From Heterocephalus glaber (lineage: Eukaryota; Chordata; Mammalia; Rodentia; Bathyergidae), in assembly GCF_000247695.1 (NCBI RefSeq), contig NW_004624796.1, positions 167,049 to 231,048 on the forward strand: 64,000 nt of DNA, in the 5' to 3' direction. Numbering within the stretch: the first letter of the stretch is position 1; every line of letters begins with the position of its first letter. The translations under genes and the position numbers were made by a program. This document shows positions 1 through 12,735 of this stretch, in pieces. The notes under the pieces were generated by a model. It worked only from the letters and a program-made list of their open reading frames with translations, was not told the DNA's origin and did no database searches.

Positions 1-840
1 GTGTTTACAAGTCAAATGCAAAGTTATGCCTGTATGCTATGTCTAATTCATCATCCATGTTCAACATAATAATGACATATTATTTGTTCCTCTGGTCAAC
101 ATTTACATGTTATGTAAATTATGATAGATATACACAAGCCATTTAATGGCAAGGAGAATCCTAATGGTCTAAATTGAGAAATGGCTTTCAATTAAATCCT
201 GTGCACTAATAAGAAGAGAGAAGACACTGCTGTGGTTGGGACCAGGCCTCCCGACTCATCACTAGAATTGGCAGCTCAGGAGTTCAGTGCTGGGGCATCT
301 TGCAATGCCAGTGTAATTTAGGACTGTTTAAGGGAGCAATTACAGGTGGTAAAAGTGTTTGAAGGAAAAATCAAGGAGATGGGAAGGCCAAATGACAATT
401 TCATATGATTATGTACCTCCTGAAATAGAAACACAAAACTGTTCAAATCAGTTTGGCTAAACATTTCCATCTTCATTATGCCACCATTTCTTTAAAACCT
501 ATTATTTTAAATTTTAAAAATGCCTATTATTATGTCACCTTTAAGCCATATAACATTTTACGATATTAAAGATTTTCCTCTTAAATATTTCTTACTCAAA
601 TATCGCTATTTTCAATTATTTAAGCTTCCTTTTAATATGGTTTCACGAATACTTTTGGTATAATTCAGTTTGTTCTAATTAATATTACATTATAAGGACA
701 TTGCTATATGTCTGGAGTCTTCACATATCTATTTTATGACTTCAGAATATTCTCTGAAGTCGCTATATTTGGCCATTCCTCAACTGGCGGACATTTTATA
801 TTTCTAGTGTTTTACTTCTCTGAACAGCATCAGCTTGTAG

Positions 841-884
<44 letters not shown>

Positions 885-1328
885 CTGCTTTTGAATTATC
901 GATTTAGGAATAGAGTCCTGCGATTGGGATTAGTGGATCAGAAGCATAACACTTTGGTGGCTTACAGACAGTTCGCCCTGAACATTGATGACCACATGTC
1001 CTGTAAACTCCGCCTGGACATCTGACCCTTGCGACTGAGCTTTCTTCTCACTGTTCACTAACCTGCAACCCATACTCTCAGTCTCCTGCTGACCCCTCCT
1101 CATGCCATGTTCAATGTTCTGAAGCTCATTCCAGCTCTGTCTGTGACCTTGCTACGACACGCATAATTCCTTTGCAATGTCCTCTCTTGCCTTTGCTCAA
1201 AGAACATCTTTCTCCTTATTTTAACACATTCATTTCTCCTCTCTAAATTGCTACTGTCGACCTCATCTTTATCATGCAAATTAGGAATTCATTGTCTTAT
1301 AAAAATTTCATGCAAAGTAGTTTGTTTG
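1..1328. other. No gene recognised
   Basis: AT-rich sequence containing only the (TA)n tract. Short ORFs look random. Confidence 0.5.
842..882. repeat. (TA)n microsatellite
   Basis: About 20 uninterrupted TA units. Confidence 0.97.
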
Positions 1329-1412
1329 TTTTTTTTTGGTACTGGGGATTGAACTCGGATCCTTGCACTTGCACAGCAGGCGGTGAAACCACTGAGCTAA
1401 ATTCCTGGCCCC
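1329..1412 (-). mobile_element. ID SINE
   Basis: Reverse complement of a tRNA-Ala-derived ID: ggccaggaatttagctcag, then the cctgctgtgcaagtgcaagg anticodon arm region, then tccccagtacc and an A tail. Confidence 0.85.
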
Positions 1413-2106
1413 GAACTTGTTTTATTATCTTAAACCAAATTTTAAACCATGATGAAGCCAAAGGCTATGGGTTACATATGTGTCTGTAGCTTGATTGCTT
1501 CTATCAGAAGTGCTGGGCCTGCTTTTGAAACTCAGTAAACAGTTGTGGATCTCAGCAGTAGTCAATTCTACTTCTAGGTTACTTCTTCCAATAGTTCTGT
1601 GAGCTAAGATTTCAAAATCTTGTATTAAGTTTCATTTTTATTCTAGCAAAAGAGAGGAAGGGGAGTGAGATTTTTGAGAGCATGGCTCAATTGTTCTGAG
1701 GGAGATGAAGTGCAGAGAAGTTAGCAGTAAAAATAGTAAAAATCCATGAAACATATAAACAGGATGACATTTAACTCAATCATTGAACATAATTCTGATG
1801 GATATTAGCAGTGATCAATTGTCACAAATACTTTTACAAAACACCCTAGAACTTGGCCTAAAATTATAACTACATATTATTTCACAATCCTGTGAGCCAG
1901 CAATTCAGGCTGATGGGTCTCTGGTCCCCAGTGGGCTCAGTTACAAGTCTGGGTGTCAGGGGATTGCTGGTTGCAGTAGCTCAGCTCTCCCCCATGTGTC
2001 TCTCCTATGTCCCCAGCATGTTTTCATTTTAAGGAAAAAGGTAAGGGCAGCAAGTCAGCATGTCCCAGGACACCCGCGTTTTCCAAGCCTCTTCTTGCAA
2101 CAGGTT

Positions 2107-2505
2107 TCTTTTTGTTTGGTAGAGACATTATCTCATTATGTTCCAGGCTGTCCTTGAAATTGCAGTCCTTCTGCTTCAGCCTCTGGTATGCCACCTCGAC
2201 TAATTTGATCATGTTTGCAATACCCTGTCAGAGACCAAGAGAGGCCCACTGCTGAGCCCAGAGTCAAGATGTGGGCCTTCAGGCTGTGTTGCTCAGTGGG
2301 GCAGCATTGTCCTAGCATGCTGGAGGCCATGCTCCATATCCAGAATCTTTTAAAAAATGGTAGAGTAGACACTGGCTGGCAGAGATGACAATTTCCTGCA
2401 GTCTCAGCTACTTGTGGCAGAAGAATTCAAGTTCAAGGTCAGCCTGGCCAACATCGGCAACATGGCAAGACTATCTCAAAAACAAGCAAGTAAACAAAAG
2501 AGGCC
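2107..2505. mobile_element. Cluster of degraded B1/ID SINE pieces
   Basis: A minus-strand B1 (about 2107-2215), a plus-strand ID-like stretch (about 2250-2335) and a plus-strand B1 (about 2373-2505, aagttcaaggtcagcctggcc). All are diverged. Confidence 0.5.
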
Positions 2506-5500
2506 AGTAAATCACCACCCCTGCTGCAGATGTGAAGACTGGGGCTGCACTGCAGTGCACTGTAGATGAAGGAGAAGAAATAGCAACGGCGACCAGGTCC
2601 TTGCTCTGGGAGGGCCTCTGGGCACTGGGACTTCACGGTGTCAGGAGTGGAGGAAGTGAGCAGGAAGCGGCCGAGTCTTGGCAGAGCTGAGTCGGGGAGG
2701 AGGAGCGTAGAGACGCAGCGAGGACTCTGTAGACTCCGACGTCTCTGATTAGGGCAGCATCAGCCCCAGTGGACAGAGGAAGGTCAGGTGCACTTTTTAA
2801 CTCTTACTTGGCAAAGAGTAAGTGAGGCATAAAGGCATTGCAGTGCAGGCACTGTGTTGGAGTCAGGCCAGAGCACCAGTCAGTTTGCCAGGGAGAGGCC
2901 TTGCAGGGTTTCCCGGGTGGAGAAACTCCCCATGAAGTCTCTTTTTATCTCTCTCACCACGACAGCCACACCACATCTGACGAATCTTGGTGACCATATA
3001 TCCATCTCTTCCCTCTGAGGAATGGGAGTGAAGGCCCAGAACTCCCCTCATGCTCGGAAAATGCACTCTACTCAGTGCAGGTGAAGCCATGGCACTCAGC
3101 AGTGAAGGATGTTACATGAGCGTCACCATATCAAAGGGTAGAAAGCAGGACCCATACACATTGGGGGTGAACACTCTGCTCTGGTGTTGTGATTCTAGGG
3201 TCATCGAGATGAGTGAGGAATCACCCTGTTCTTGTAAAGCTCATGTGGTGGTGACAGAAACTTAGTGTCTAATTAACAATAGAGCTTGAGTATAGCAATG
3301 ATAGAGAGATGCACAAAGTGCTGTGAGTGCCCAGCCCTCTCTAAAGCAGACTGAGATGCAGGACTAAAATTCGGGAGAGCTGGAGAAGATGTGACAGAGG
3401 CAGTGACAATGGCTGTGGCCTGTGGGAGAGACCGCTTGAAGGTGCTGGGAGTGTTCAGACACAGAGCACCACACATGGGAACATATGTCCTGGCATTTCT
3501 TTTTGGGGGGCTTCTTATCATTTATTATTTTAATCATTGGTAGGTAGACTGTACACTGACCCATATTTGGGGTCATTATGTAATAAGATTGTGCACAGAC
3601 ATGCTAATCTTCTTTATACAAATTTCAGTTCCCCAAAAACAAAGATATGAGATGCATATTCAATAATTATACACAAACAAAGGCTGAGTGAACTCATGCA
3701 TGATTTTCTGAGCGTTAACCCAGGACGTAAGAGCAGGGACTTTGATGGAGGCCAGAAAGGCTACTCCTCTTTCTCCATGGGCTCTCAGTGTTCCCAGGGA
3801 AAAGCTGCCATTTGGTTTTCATGGTGTATAGATTCTCATCCTTGGTAGCTGCTAACGTCTTTTTATATCCTCCCCATGTTTCGGTCATTTCCCATGTTGT
3901 GAGTCCTGCTTCTCAAGACAGACTCTATAAAACTTTCTGGAAGTCAGAGGTACATGACTGAGGTCTTTCTGCTGGGACACATTGCATGAGGCGTGGTGAG
4001 AAGTGAGTACCCTGAGGAGGTGACAGCTCGTCAGGGCACACGAACTCCTGAGGGGAGGGGTGTGGCCTGGCTCTGCGGAGGGCCAGTGGGCAGGCTCCTG
4101 ACAGCAGGGCCTGGCTGCTTGGACTCTTGCTTCTTTGTTACCATGGCAGGTGTGTGCTGAGGAGCTATGAGAGATGTGTAGAGGGAAACTGAACTGTGTC
4201 AGCCACAAGTCAGTGAAGCTGAAGACTCCTATCTGAGCCCAGTGGGGCCAGAAGAACCATCAAGCTAGATTTGTGACCCACAGAATCGAGACAGAAGATC
4301 TCCGCAGTGTGACTGGACATTGTTCCTGGAGACACAGGTCTACCATGATAATCTTGCATAATATCTTAAAATTAATTCCTTTTCAGCTTAAACTATGCAG
4401 AGTTGTTTGCAACTTAGAGCCCTGACAAATCACATGGCCAATGGCAAACACAAGAAAGCAGACAAAAATGTTATTCTGCATTTCGCCTTTCTGCTGCTCC
4501 TCAACAGCCTCAGTAGCACTGTGGCCTTTCTGAAAGATCTCTGGGCTTATGGAGTTTGGCTACCATAGGAAAGAAAGTGGGCCAGAGGGAGGTGGGTGCA
4601 GCACTGGATGAGTCAAGGAAAGACTTCCAAGAGCTGATGGCTGTGGGAGTGGGCACTTGTTCAGAATCTCATAGGCAAGCTCCAACTGGAAAAGGAGGAA
4701 CTGAGAGGCAGGAAAGACTGTGGTTCAGTAGTCAGCTGCACAGAAAGGAGGAAGACAGGTGACTAAAGCCAAGGCCAGAGGAACCCAGAGATGAGCTGGG
4801 GCAGAGGAGGGTTGGCAAGCAACAGAGGCTAGCTGGGCACTGGCTGCTGTGAAAGTATGTCTACCTCAACTCCCCTGCCTCTGAAGAAGGCGAACTGTGG
4901 TTTTAAATGAGAGCCGTTCCGACACACATGTATTCCACTGCGGTATGAGTACACAGACTTACGTTTGAAGTCTTAGCTCCTTCTCGCTGGTTTCTGCAAT
5001 CTCCCCTCCCTTGTTCTCTGCAGTTAGAAATGTGGGCAGAAGACAAGGGTGTCAGTTGTGTCAAGCCCAGCATGATGATGGATCTATGTTCTCCGCATCT
5101 GAAATCAAAGGAGAGTCAAATTGATCATTGAGGAACGGGAAAACTCATTTAAGTTTTGAGCTTTGTGGGACATTTCCACCACTTTCAGCCATGGATGATT
5201 TAGTAAGCCTGGGGAAGGCTCAGAACAGACCTTAAAAAAAAGGAAAAAAGGAAAACAAGAGGTCTCGGGACAGTGATTCCTTGCAGTCCACACAAAGCTC
5301 ATAATACCTCTGGTGTGTCTGGTCCCTGGAGTGGCTGTCCCTGTGTTTTGGGTCCCCAACATAGGGGATGTGAGAGAAGGCAGGGCGAGTTTCTGGGTAA
5401 TGTTAGGAGCATAGCTCAAAATTGTTTTCCCATTGGATTGTCATAGTGTCTGCAATCGTAGCATCAGGGGATTTCTGCTCTGCGGCTGGAGGCATGTTAG

Positions 5501-7054
5501 TCTTCAGGAAACCTAGGCTCAGATGTGAAGGAAAGAGGAATTCCTTCAACCAGCACAGGCAGGGGCCTTTAACAGTGAGGTAGGAAGTGATGAGACAAAG
5601 CATATTTGGGAGGAAGAAGCAGAGGAGGAAGAGAACCAAAGAGTACCTTAGATCAACAAGATCCATTTCATAGTCTTGTCCAGGGATGGCTCCAGTTCCA
5701 AATGCTGTTGGAATTCTGATTTCCTAAAGTGTGTTTGGGTGATAAGGAAAGGAAACTAGTCCATTACAGCCTCAGGCCTATGAAAGTTCACAGTCTAAAG
5801 CTTAGAAAATTTGTGGGAAGACATTCCAACCTTTTCTTTGCTGACTGTGGAATCTTTTTAGGACTTCCTTTCAAATCTTATTAAAAATACAAGATCCATG
5901 TAGTGAGGAATCACACATTCTCATTTATATTGTGTTCCTAGCACAGGGTAAACATGTGACAAATATGTAGGGAAAATGTGTGAACTCTTGTGTTTTCAAT
6001 CTGTAACACCTCTGAGGAAACCAATTCCAAAGCTTCATCCCCCACTGTAGCAAGTAACACTTTCTTTGCTTTGTTCTTACAAAAGAAATCAGCATTGCAA
6101 GTTCCAAAGAGCAGCTGATTGGATTCTAGGTGGTTTTCAATGTTTCTCTTCCTCATTTTTATTTTTAGAGCAGTAAAACTATTTTATCAGAGGACATTTG
6201 TTGGAATTTTAATTATAAAGTGTACACAAGCCAGGCTGCTTAGTACATAATGCAGTGGACTCCCGTTCATTTCTTCCGTAAAGTGACTGGGAAGGTCTCA
6301 GAGTTTCATTGCCTCTGGGAACGGGCAAAGCCCTGCACTTCCAACTGCATGTTACAGAACACCCTTGGATGGCCACAGAAGCTGCCCTCACATTCTTCTT
6401 TTCCCAGTACAGAGTTTTGCATCCCTCTCTGTTAGGAAATGGTTCTTTTTAATCTAACCCCCTTTAAAAACATGCTTCATCTTTATTTAGAAGAAAAAGT
6501 TACAGGACTTTAAAGTGAAGTGAAAGTCAGTTAACTTCTCTTAAAAATATGCCTATATTCTTTTATGTTTCAAGTCAAACTCAAACCAAAATCAGTGAAG
6601 AGATGTAAGATTCATAGTTGTTTTATCTGATCTTTTATTCTTATGACTTGAGTGGGTTTCTGGAATGAGTAAAAGTTTAAAATAGAAATCACAACTTCCC
6701 CTCCTGAAAACTTGCTTCGAAAAAGTAGGCTTTTTTTCTTAGAGCACTTTTAAGGCCACAGAAAGTGAGCAATTTCACACGTCCCTTCTGTTCCACACAT
6801 GCTCAGCCTTCGTCACTGGCAACACCCCACAGTGGTTCATTTCTTACAACCGAGAACTGACGTTCATGCATCATTATCCTCCCAGAGTCCACAGTTTATA
6901 CTGGGAATCAGCTTTGGTGCTGTCATTCTATGATTTTGAACAGATACATGACGATTGTTACTCATCCTTGTACCAGACAGAGCAGTTTCCCTACCCCGAA
7001 AATGGCTGTGCTCCCCCTTCATCTCCTCCGCCTTCCGTAACCCCTGGCAGCTGC
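2506..7054. other. No gene recognised
   Basis: Apparently unique or heavily decayed sequence. ORFs are short and unlike known proteins, and no RNA gene was seen. Confidence 0.5.
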
Positions 7055-8010
7055 TGATAATTGAAAAACCTCTACAGTTTTTCTTTTATCAGAATGTCAT
7101 GTAGTTGAAATCATACCATATGTAGACTTTTCAGGTTGGCCTCTTTAACTTGGTAATATGTATTTAAGTTTCCTCGATGTCTTAATAGGCAATATCTATT
7201 AGTGCTCAATAGTATTCCATTGTTGGATTATTAAAGGTTAATGGAAACAAAGTCTATGTAAATAGGGAAGGGTGGAAGGGTGAAGGGAGCACAGGTAATG
7301 GGGAAAAAATAAGAACTAAGATACATTGTGTACAGGTACAAGCCCTCAATGATAAATGCAAACGTATGGTATACCTAAAATGTACCAATAAAAGAATTTA
7401 AGAAAAATAAATAAAGTTTACCCACCCATTCTCCCACTGAAGGACATCTTAGTGACCTTTTAGGTCTCACAATTGTTCATAAAGCTATTATAAACATCTA
7501 AGCTCAAGTTTTAGGTGCCCAAATTTTCAATTCATTTGAGTAGATACCAAGGGGTGAGACTGCAGGGTTGTGTATGAGTATGGTTTTATAAGAAGCTAAT
7601 AAACACTCTCCAACAGTGGCAGTACCATTTGGATTCCCATCATCAGTGAGTGGGAGTTCCCATTGATTTACACCCTTGTCTGTGTTTGCTGTCAGCATTT
7701 TGGATTTTCATAACTTCAGTTTGTAGTGCTATCTCTTATCATTTTTAATTGACAATTCTCTAATAACCTAAAGGTGTTGAGAATTTTCTCATATGATTCT
7801 TATTTATCTATATATTTTCTTTAGTGAGGTATCCATATCTTTCCCCCACTTTTCACTTGGATTATTGTTTTTCTTATTACAGAATTCTGTATTTGTTTGT
7901 TTGGGTAACAATCACTTAATAGATGTCTTTTGCAAATATTTTTTCCTGGTCAGGGCTTGTCTTTGTATTGTCTTGACATTCTTTTGTAAAATACAGTTTT
8001 AAAATTTTAG
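7055..8010 (-). mobile_element. Old L1 3' region, interrupted by a younger L1 tail
   Basis: Diverged minus-strand L1 text (gttcataaagctattataaacatc, then aggacttt-like stretches). It is interrupted at about 7236-7416 by a plus-strand L1 tail ending tacctaaaatgtaccaataa. Confidence 0.55.
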
Positions 8011-9004
8011 CAAATATTTGTCAGTTGTTTTCCTTGAAATGAGGAAATGTCTACTTATTTACTCAGGTTTGAAAAACTAACCAGTTAGTCTGTCAGTTGT
8101 TCTTTTACATAAAATAACACTTTATTGAAATAGTAATTTGGCCACCTTGAAATTCAAATACTTGCCCAAGAACTTTCCCTTGAAACAACCATGGTGACTT
8201 GGTGCATAGCAGAGGCTACTTCCCATTTAACCACACAGAAAATTAAAATCATGCATGCTCAATGTCAAGAGTTGAGACTTCATGATAATTTATGAGCTTA
8301 GCAAGGGGATTCTCATGAGAAACATCAGCGTTTTTATCCAACGCTTGAAATACATGAGTTTTATTTGGTGTTCTGGTTGCTTAAGCCAGGAGACTAAATG
8401 TGGTCCCTCTTATTCCACTGTAATCTGTTTCTCTGTCTTTTTCAGAAATTCTATTCATCACATATCAGATCTCCTGGAGCTATCTTTTAACTGCCTCCCA
8501 TTTTTCCTCTGATTTTCATATTTTAATTTTTTCTCTAATTTGACACTTCTCTTACATTTGGTTTACTAGGTTATTAAATCAGGTCTCAGTCATGCATGCA
8601 CATCCTCTCTAATTTACATACTAAATTTGAAAATTCAAAATATTTTTGAGGGTACAGTTAGATAGGAGAAATAAGTTTTAGAGAGTTTTCACACTGTTGA
8701 ATGACTACAATTTATAAAAAACGATTACATATTTTATAAAGTAAGAATTTGAGGCCTCCAAATACAAAAAAAGATAAGGATATAAGATGCTAATTACTCT
8801 GATTTGATCATTATAGATTATATACACAAACTGAATTATTATACTATACCCCATTAATCTGTACAATTGTTTTCTGTCAGTTAAAAAGTGGAAGTGTGAG
8901 AGAAGAAAGCAAAAACCATGTGTTTTGATCCCCTTGAAGTCTTTTATTCATTTTTGGTGAGGTACTTTTCTTTGGTCTCCTTACATCTTCTATTTCAAGC
9001 ATTC
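8011..9004. other. No feature recognised
   Basis: AT-rich, with no repeat or coding signal I can support. Confidence 0.45.
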
Positions 9005-9960
9005 ACCTTTCTTCTAGGATACATATACGTGCTCACTTTTAATTAGCACATATCAATCATTGTACAAAATAATGAACTTCACTGCGACATCTTCACAGGT
9101 GCACACAACATACTTTGGTCACACTCACACGGTTACCCTCTGTTACTCCCCTTCCCCATCCCTTTCTCTTCCCTCATATTCTCTTTTCTACTTTCACTTT
9201 GTCTTTTTTCCCCCCTTAGTTTCCACATATAATAGAAAAAATGTGATATTTGTCTTTCTGACACTTCCATTTTCATTCAACATGCCAATCTACAGTTACA
9301 TCTATTTTTCTGCAAATGCCATGATTTTGCTCTTCTTTATCAAGGAGTAGTACTCCACATTTGCTTTATCATTCATTGGTTAGGCTGATTCTACTCTTTG
9401 ACGATTGTGAATAATGCTACTGTACACATAGGAATTCAGGTATCTCTACCATGTGCTGATTTTGATTCCTTTATATATCCAATTGTAGTAAAGCTAGTAG
9501 TTCTATTTTTACTTTTTTGATTATTGATTTCTGTAGTGACTGGATAAAGTTACATGCCCACCAAGAGTGTATAAAGATTCCTTTTTTCCTTTATTCTCAC
9601 CAACAGTTCTTGAACACTTCTCAAAAGATGACGTAAAAATGGCCAATAATTACATGAAAAAATGTTCAACATTTTTAGTGACCAGGGAAATGCAAATTAA
9701 AACAACTTTGAGGGGCAAGGGTGCATGCCTATAATCCTAGCACTCTGGGAGGCTGAAGCAGGAGGATCCCAACTTTGAACCCAGCCTGAGCAATTTAGCA
9801 AGACCGTATTTTAAAATAAAAAGCAAAAAAAGGGCTGACAATGTATCTTAGTGCACATGCCCTGGGTTCAATCTCCAATATCATCAGAAACAAACAAGAA
9901 AACTACACTGAGATTCCATTTCTCTCCAGGGGGAAAGCCTATCATCAGGAGTACTATTTT
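9005..9960 (-). mobile_element. 5'-inverted (twin-primed) L1, minus strand, split by a B1-ID SINE
   Basis: 9.03-9.62 kb is L1 3' end sequence on the minus strand. At about 9620 it switches to plus-strand ORF2 text (ctcaaaagatgacgtaaaaa, then gaaatgcaaattaaaacaac). A composite SINE (9714-9893) interrupts the inverted part. Confidence 0.65.
9714..9893 (+). mobile_element. Composite B1-ID SINE
   Basis: A B1 head (gcatgcctataatcctagca, then ggaggctgaagcaggagg) is joined through an A-rich linker to an ID-like tail (agggctgacaatgtatctta, then gccctgggttcaatctcc). Confidence 0.75.
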
Positions 9961-10309
9961 ACTGGACTTATGTTCTGAATATTGCCTGTGTTCTCTCATT
10001 CCCGGGCCCTTTTAGATGTGCTATTACTTTTTTTTCTGTTGTTTCGCTGGAGTTCACATCTTGTGGCTCAAAGGAACATTGAGGCAGGAATGGTGATACC
10101 CATAGGACTCTGAAATGCAATTTGCACATTAGATCAATGCTATCTTTCTTCTTGGATATTGCCCTATGTGGCTTATCTCTTTGGGAAAATAAATCCAATA
10201 GGATTGCAGCCAGAGGCTTTTTGCTTGTAGAGAAAATGAGACTTCTTACAATGAAGGCCCTGCTGAGAATCTATCAAGGGGCTTGAAGTGGAAATGCAGA
10301 CAGGACATG

Positions 10310-10553
10310 TATGTTATAGTAGTGATTATCAACCATCTGTCAAACTCTTATCTAAAGCTAGGCACTGAGATCAATATTTTAATTGTATAATTTAAATTAG
10401 AGTCTCTTATGAAACAAGGTTGTCAGGTTACTATGGTACAATAGTTGCCTTGTGATGTGGGTACAATTACTGTTCTCATTGAAAGATGAAGAAATTGTGC
10501 CTTTACCATCATATAGGCAAAAGTGGAGGACCTGAGATTTTGATTCAGGCTGG
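10310..10553 (+). repeat. MIR SINE
   Basis: Diverged MIR text around ttactgttctcattgaaagatgaa and gacctgagattttgattcag. Confidence 0.5.
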
Positions 10554-10591
10554 CCGTTTTGTTCCTTTTCTTTGAGGCAGGGTCTTTGTAT

Positions 10592-11167
10592 TGTGGAGCC
10601 AGAGTGACTCCATTTTGGAGCTGTCTCCTTTGTTCTCTCAGAGTGACTCCATTTTGGAGCTGTCTCCTTTGTTCTCTCAAACTTGTGCTTATCCACTCAA
10701 AATTCCTAAGTTTATTACCCAGCCATCTGTGTACTCAGAAAGGACATTCCGGACACACTACCTATAAGGTAAACAGTTAATGGCTAACTGCCCACAAAAG
10801 ATAGATGTGACCATTAGTCAGTGGACCTGCTAACCATCAGCTTATGACAGTCGGCCCCTAACCTTTGCCCCCTTCTCCCTTGCAAAAATCTATACGTAAC
10901 CCCCTTAACCCCCCCGAGCCTAACCAATCAAAACCCTACACTTCATATGTATTTAGCATTAACCAATCACCTGGCTACTAACAACCAAAGCTTGATGTAT
11001 ATTCAATAAAAACCCTGCTAGTCTCGAGGCTCGGGGCTCTCAATCTCGATCCGCTGCGTCGGTGACAATTGAGAGTCCCTGCTTAAGCTTGAATAAACGA
11101 CCCTCGTGTGCTTACATCGGAAACGGTCTCCTGGTGGTCTTTGGGACATCGCGATCTGGGCACAACA
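10592..11167 (+). mobile_element. Solo LTR of an ERV1 (gammaretrovirus-like) element
   Basis: A 576-bp LTR begins TGTGGAGCC and ends GGGCACAACA. It is flanked by a 4-bp duplication GTAT (10588-10591 and 11168-11171). U3 carries a perfect 39-bp tandem duplication (10602-10640, 10641-10679), two CCAAT boxes near 10923 and 10963, and a TATA-like AATAAAA near 11005. A polyadenylation signal AATAAA lies at 11092-11097. No internal viral sequence is present. It splits a B1 SINE. Confidence 0.88.
10602..10679 (+). repeat. 39-bp x2 tandem repeat in LTR U3
   Basis: Two identical 39-bp units in the U3 region, resembling the enhancer duplications common in gammaretroviral LTRs. Confidence 0.9.
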
Positions 11168-11291
11168 GTATGTAGTTCAAGCTGGCCTTGACCTCACTGT
11201 GCAACCCAGGCTGGCCTGGAACTTGCAGTGATTCTCCTGCCTCCATCTCCTGAATTCTGGGATTACAGGCATGCACCATCATACCTGGCAA

Positions 11292-12149
11292 GCAGGCTTT
11301 GGTACTACTATGCTCAGCTGTGTTAGTATTTATCTCCTTCCGGGACGAGAGCAGAAGTCCCACCCTTTCTCTGCTGCCCCGTAACACTTGGTTCAGTTGG
11401 TGGCTTCCACATTTAGAAGGGTACTTCACATTTTCTTAGTGTGTCTCATCTCCTATCTATTCTTGCCAGCACAGTGCCCTGGCTGTGATTATTTGTAGTT
11501 GCTTTTGTATTTAATGCTTAATTAAAGAGACTGGTGGGTTGGGTGGCGCTATCAGGTGACAGATTCTGCGCTTGCTTTCGCTTTGCCCTTCCCCGCCCCT
11601 TGCCCTTTCCATTATCTGATTCACAGGATGTTTCCTTATTACCATGAAATCTGGGGGCAGAACAATCCTATTTCTGGTTTCCATTAGCATTTTTATTTTG
11701 AAGACCTTTGTGTGATCGGCATAGTGCATTCAAAACTTCTCTTTGTGTTTCAGAGTTCTGCCAGAGGAATTGCCAAGCACATTTTAAGAAAGGGAGATAT
11801 GTTATCTGCACCAGTGCTTACCCCAAGCCATTTTGGTCTTCAGCTTCGCAGTGCAGCCTGAGTTTCAATGTTTCTCTGAGGGAGGAGGTGGAGAGAAGCC
11901 AGCTGCACAGGACACCAAGATGGGGCTCTGCAGTGACTCCAAGGAAGAGGAGATCAGTTTCTTCTCATGGGTGGGACTAGTCAAAGCAGGATGCTCTTCA
12001 GAGTTAAGAGCTGTAGAGCTCTTAACCAAAAGTCAATCCTGCAACCATCCAGGGAACTCATAGCTTCATTTCTCTAGATTCTATTGCAAAGGGTTTTTTT
12101 GGTCCTGATATGTGCAGTTTGGTAAAGTTCTCTGGGGATTCTGAAGCAC
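11292..12149. other. No gene recognised
   Basis: No homology recognised. Overlapping ORFs up to 90 codons look random. Confidence 0.45.
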
Positions 12150-12590
12150 ACCTTGTATTTGTCAGCTGTCCCATTGCTGGGACACAATACCCTCAGTGGT
12201 GGAGTGCTTCTCTAGCATGAGGCCCTGGGTTTTCCCACAATTTAAAGCACAGGTTTAGTTTGGCTCGTGTTTCAGGGGATTCAGTCCATGGTTGGCTGGC
12301 CCCAAGGCAGAAACATCATGGTGGAAAGGCCTGGCAGAGGACACCTGCTCACCTCATGGCATCCAGGAAACAGAAAAATGAGGCGCCAAAGAGGGTGATG
12401 CACACTCCAAAGGCAAGTCCCTAGCGCGATCTCTCTTCCAACCAAGCCCCTCCTCCTCACAGCCCATTTAGCTCTGGGCTGTATCCACTGATGAGGACTG
12501 CGCCTCCATAATCCAATCGCCTTTCAAAAGCCCGCCTCTGAACACATGGGATTTTCAGGGGTCATTCCAGATCTAAACCAAAACAATATC
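12150..12590 (-). mobile_element. MaLR-type LTR, minus strand, with an ID-like insertion
   Basis: In reverse it starts tggtttagatctggaatgac and contains the MaLR-like block around the cattgctgggacacaatac end. An ID-like fragment (ctcagtggtggagtgcttc...ccctgggtt) interrupts it at about 12190-12235. Confidence 0.6.
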
Positions 12591-12654
12591 CTTCAGGTAA
12601 GTTAGCACACCAGCCATAGGGCACACTGGGATTTATGACCATTTATCCTTGAAA

Positions 12655-12735
12655 TCAGAGACAGAGAGTGGATTAAATGAGATAATTCATGTTATCGCTG
12701 TACCAGCGCTCAGTAAATGAAAATTATGACTGATA
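12655..12735 (+). repeat. MIR-like fragment
   Basis: attaaatgagataattcatg followed by cgctcagtaaatg, typical of a MIR 3' half. Confidence 0.4.

Larger units (their letters stand above)
10556..11291 (-). mobile_element. B1 SINE split by the solo LTR
   Basis: Minus-strand B1 halves at 10556-10591 and 11168-11291 join across the LTR to give the usual gaggcagggtctttgta-tgtag-ttcaagctggcc text. The right half ends with the promoter-side text gggattacaggcatgcacc. Confidence 0.85.

Noticed and set aside
708..1025. ORF with a long Ile-Tyr run
   Set aside because: It is the (TA)n microsatellite translated.
7236..7416. Recurrent block ending in tacctaaaatgtaccaataa, first suspected to be a new dispersed repeat
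   Set aside because: The same block forms the 3' end of the full-length L1 at 42.84-49.92 kb, so it is an L1 tail.
10397..10696. ORFs with a repeated protein motif (two 13-residue units)
   Set aside because: The repeat is only the 39-bp U3 duplication of the solo LTR read backwards.
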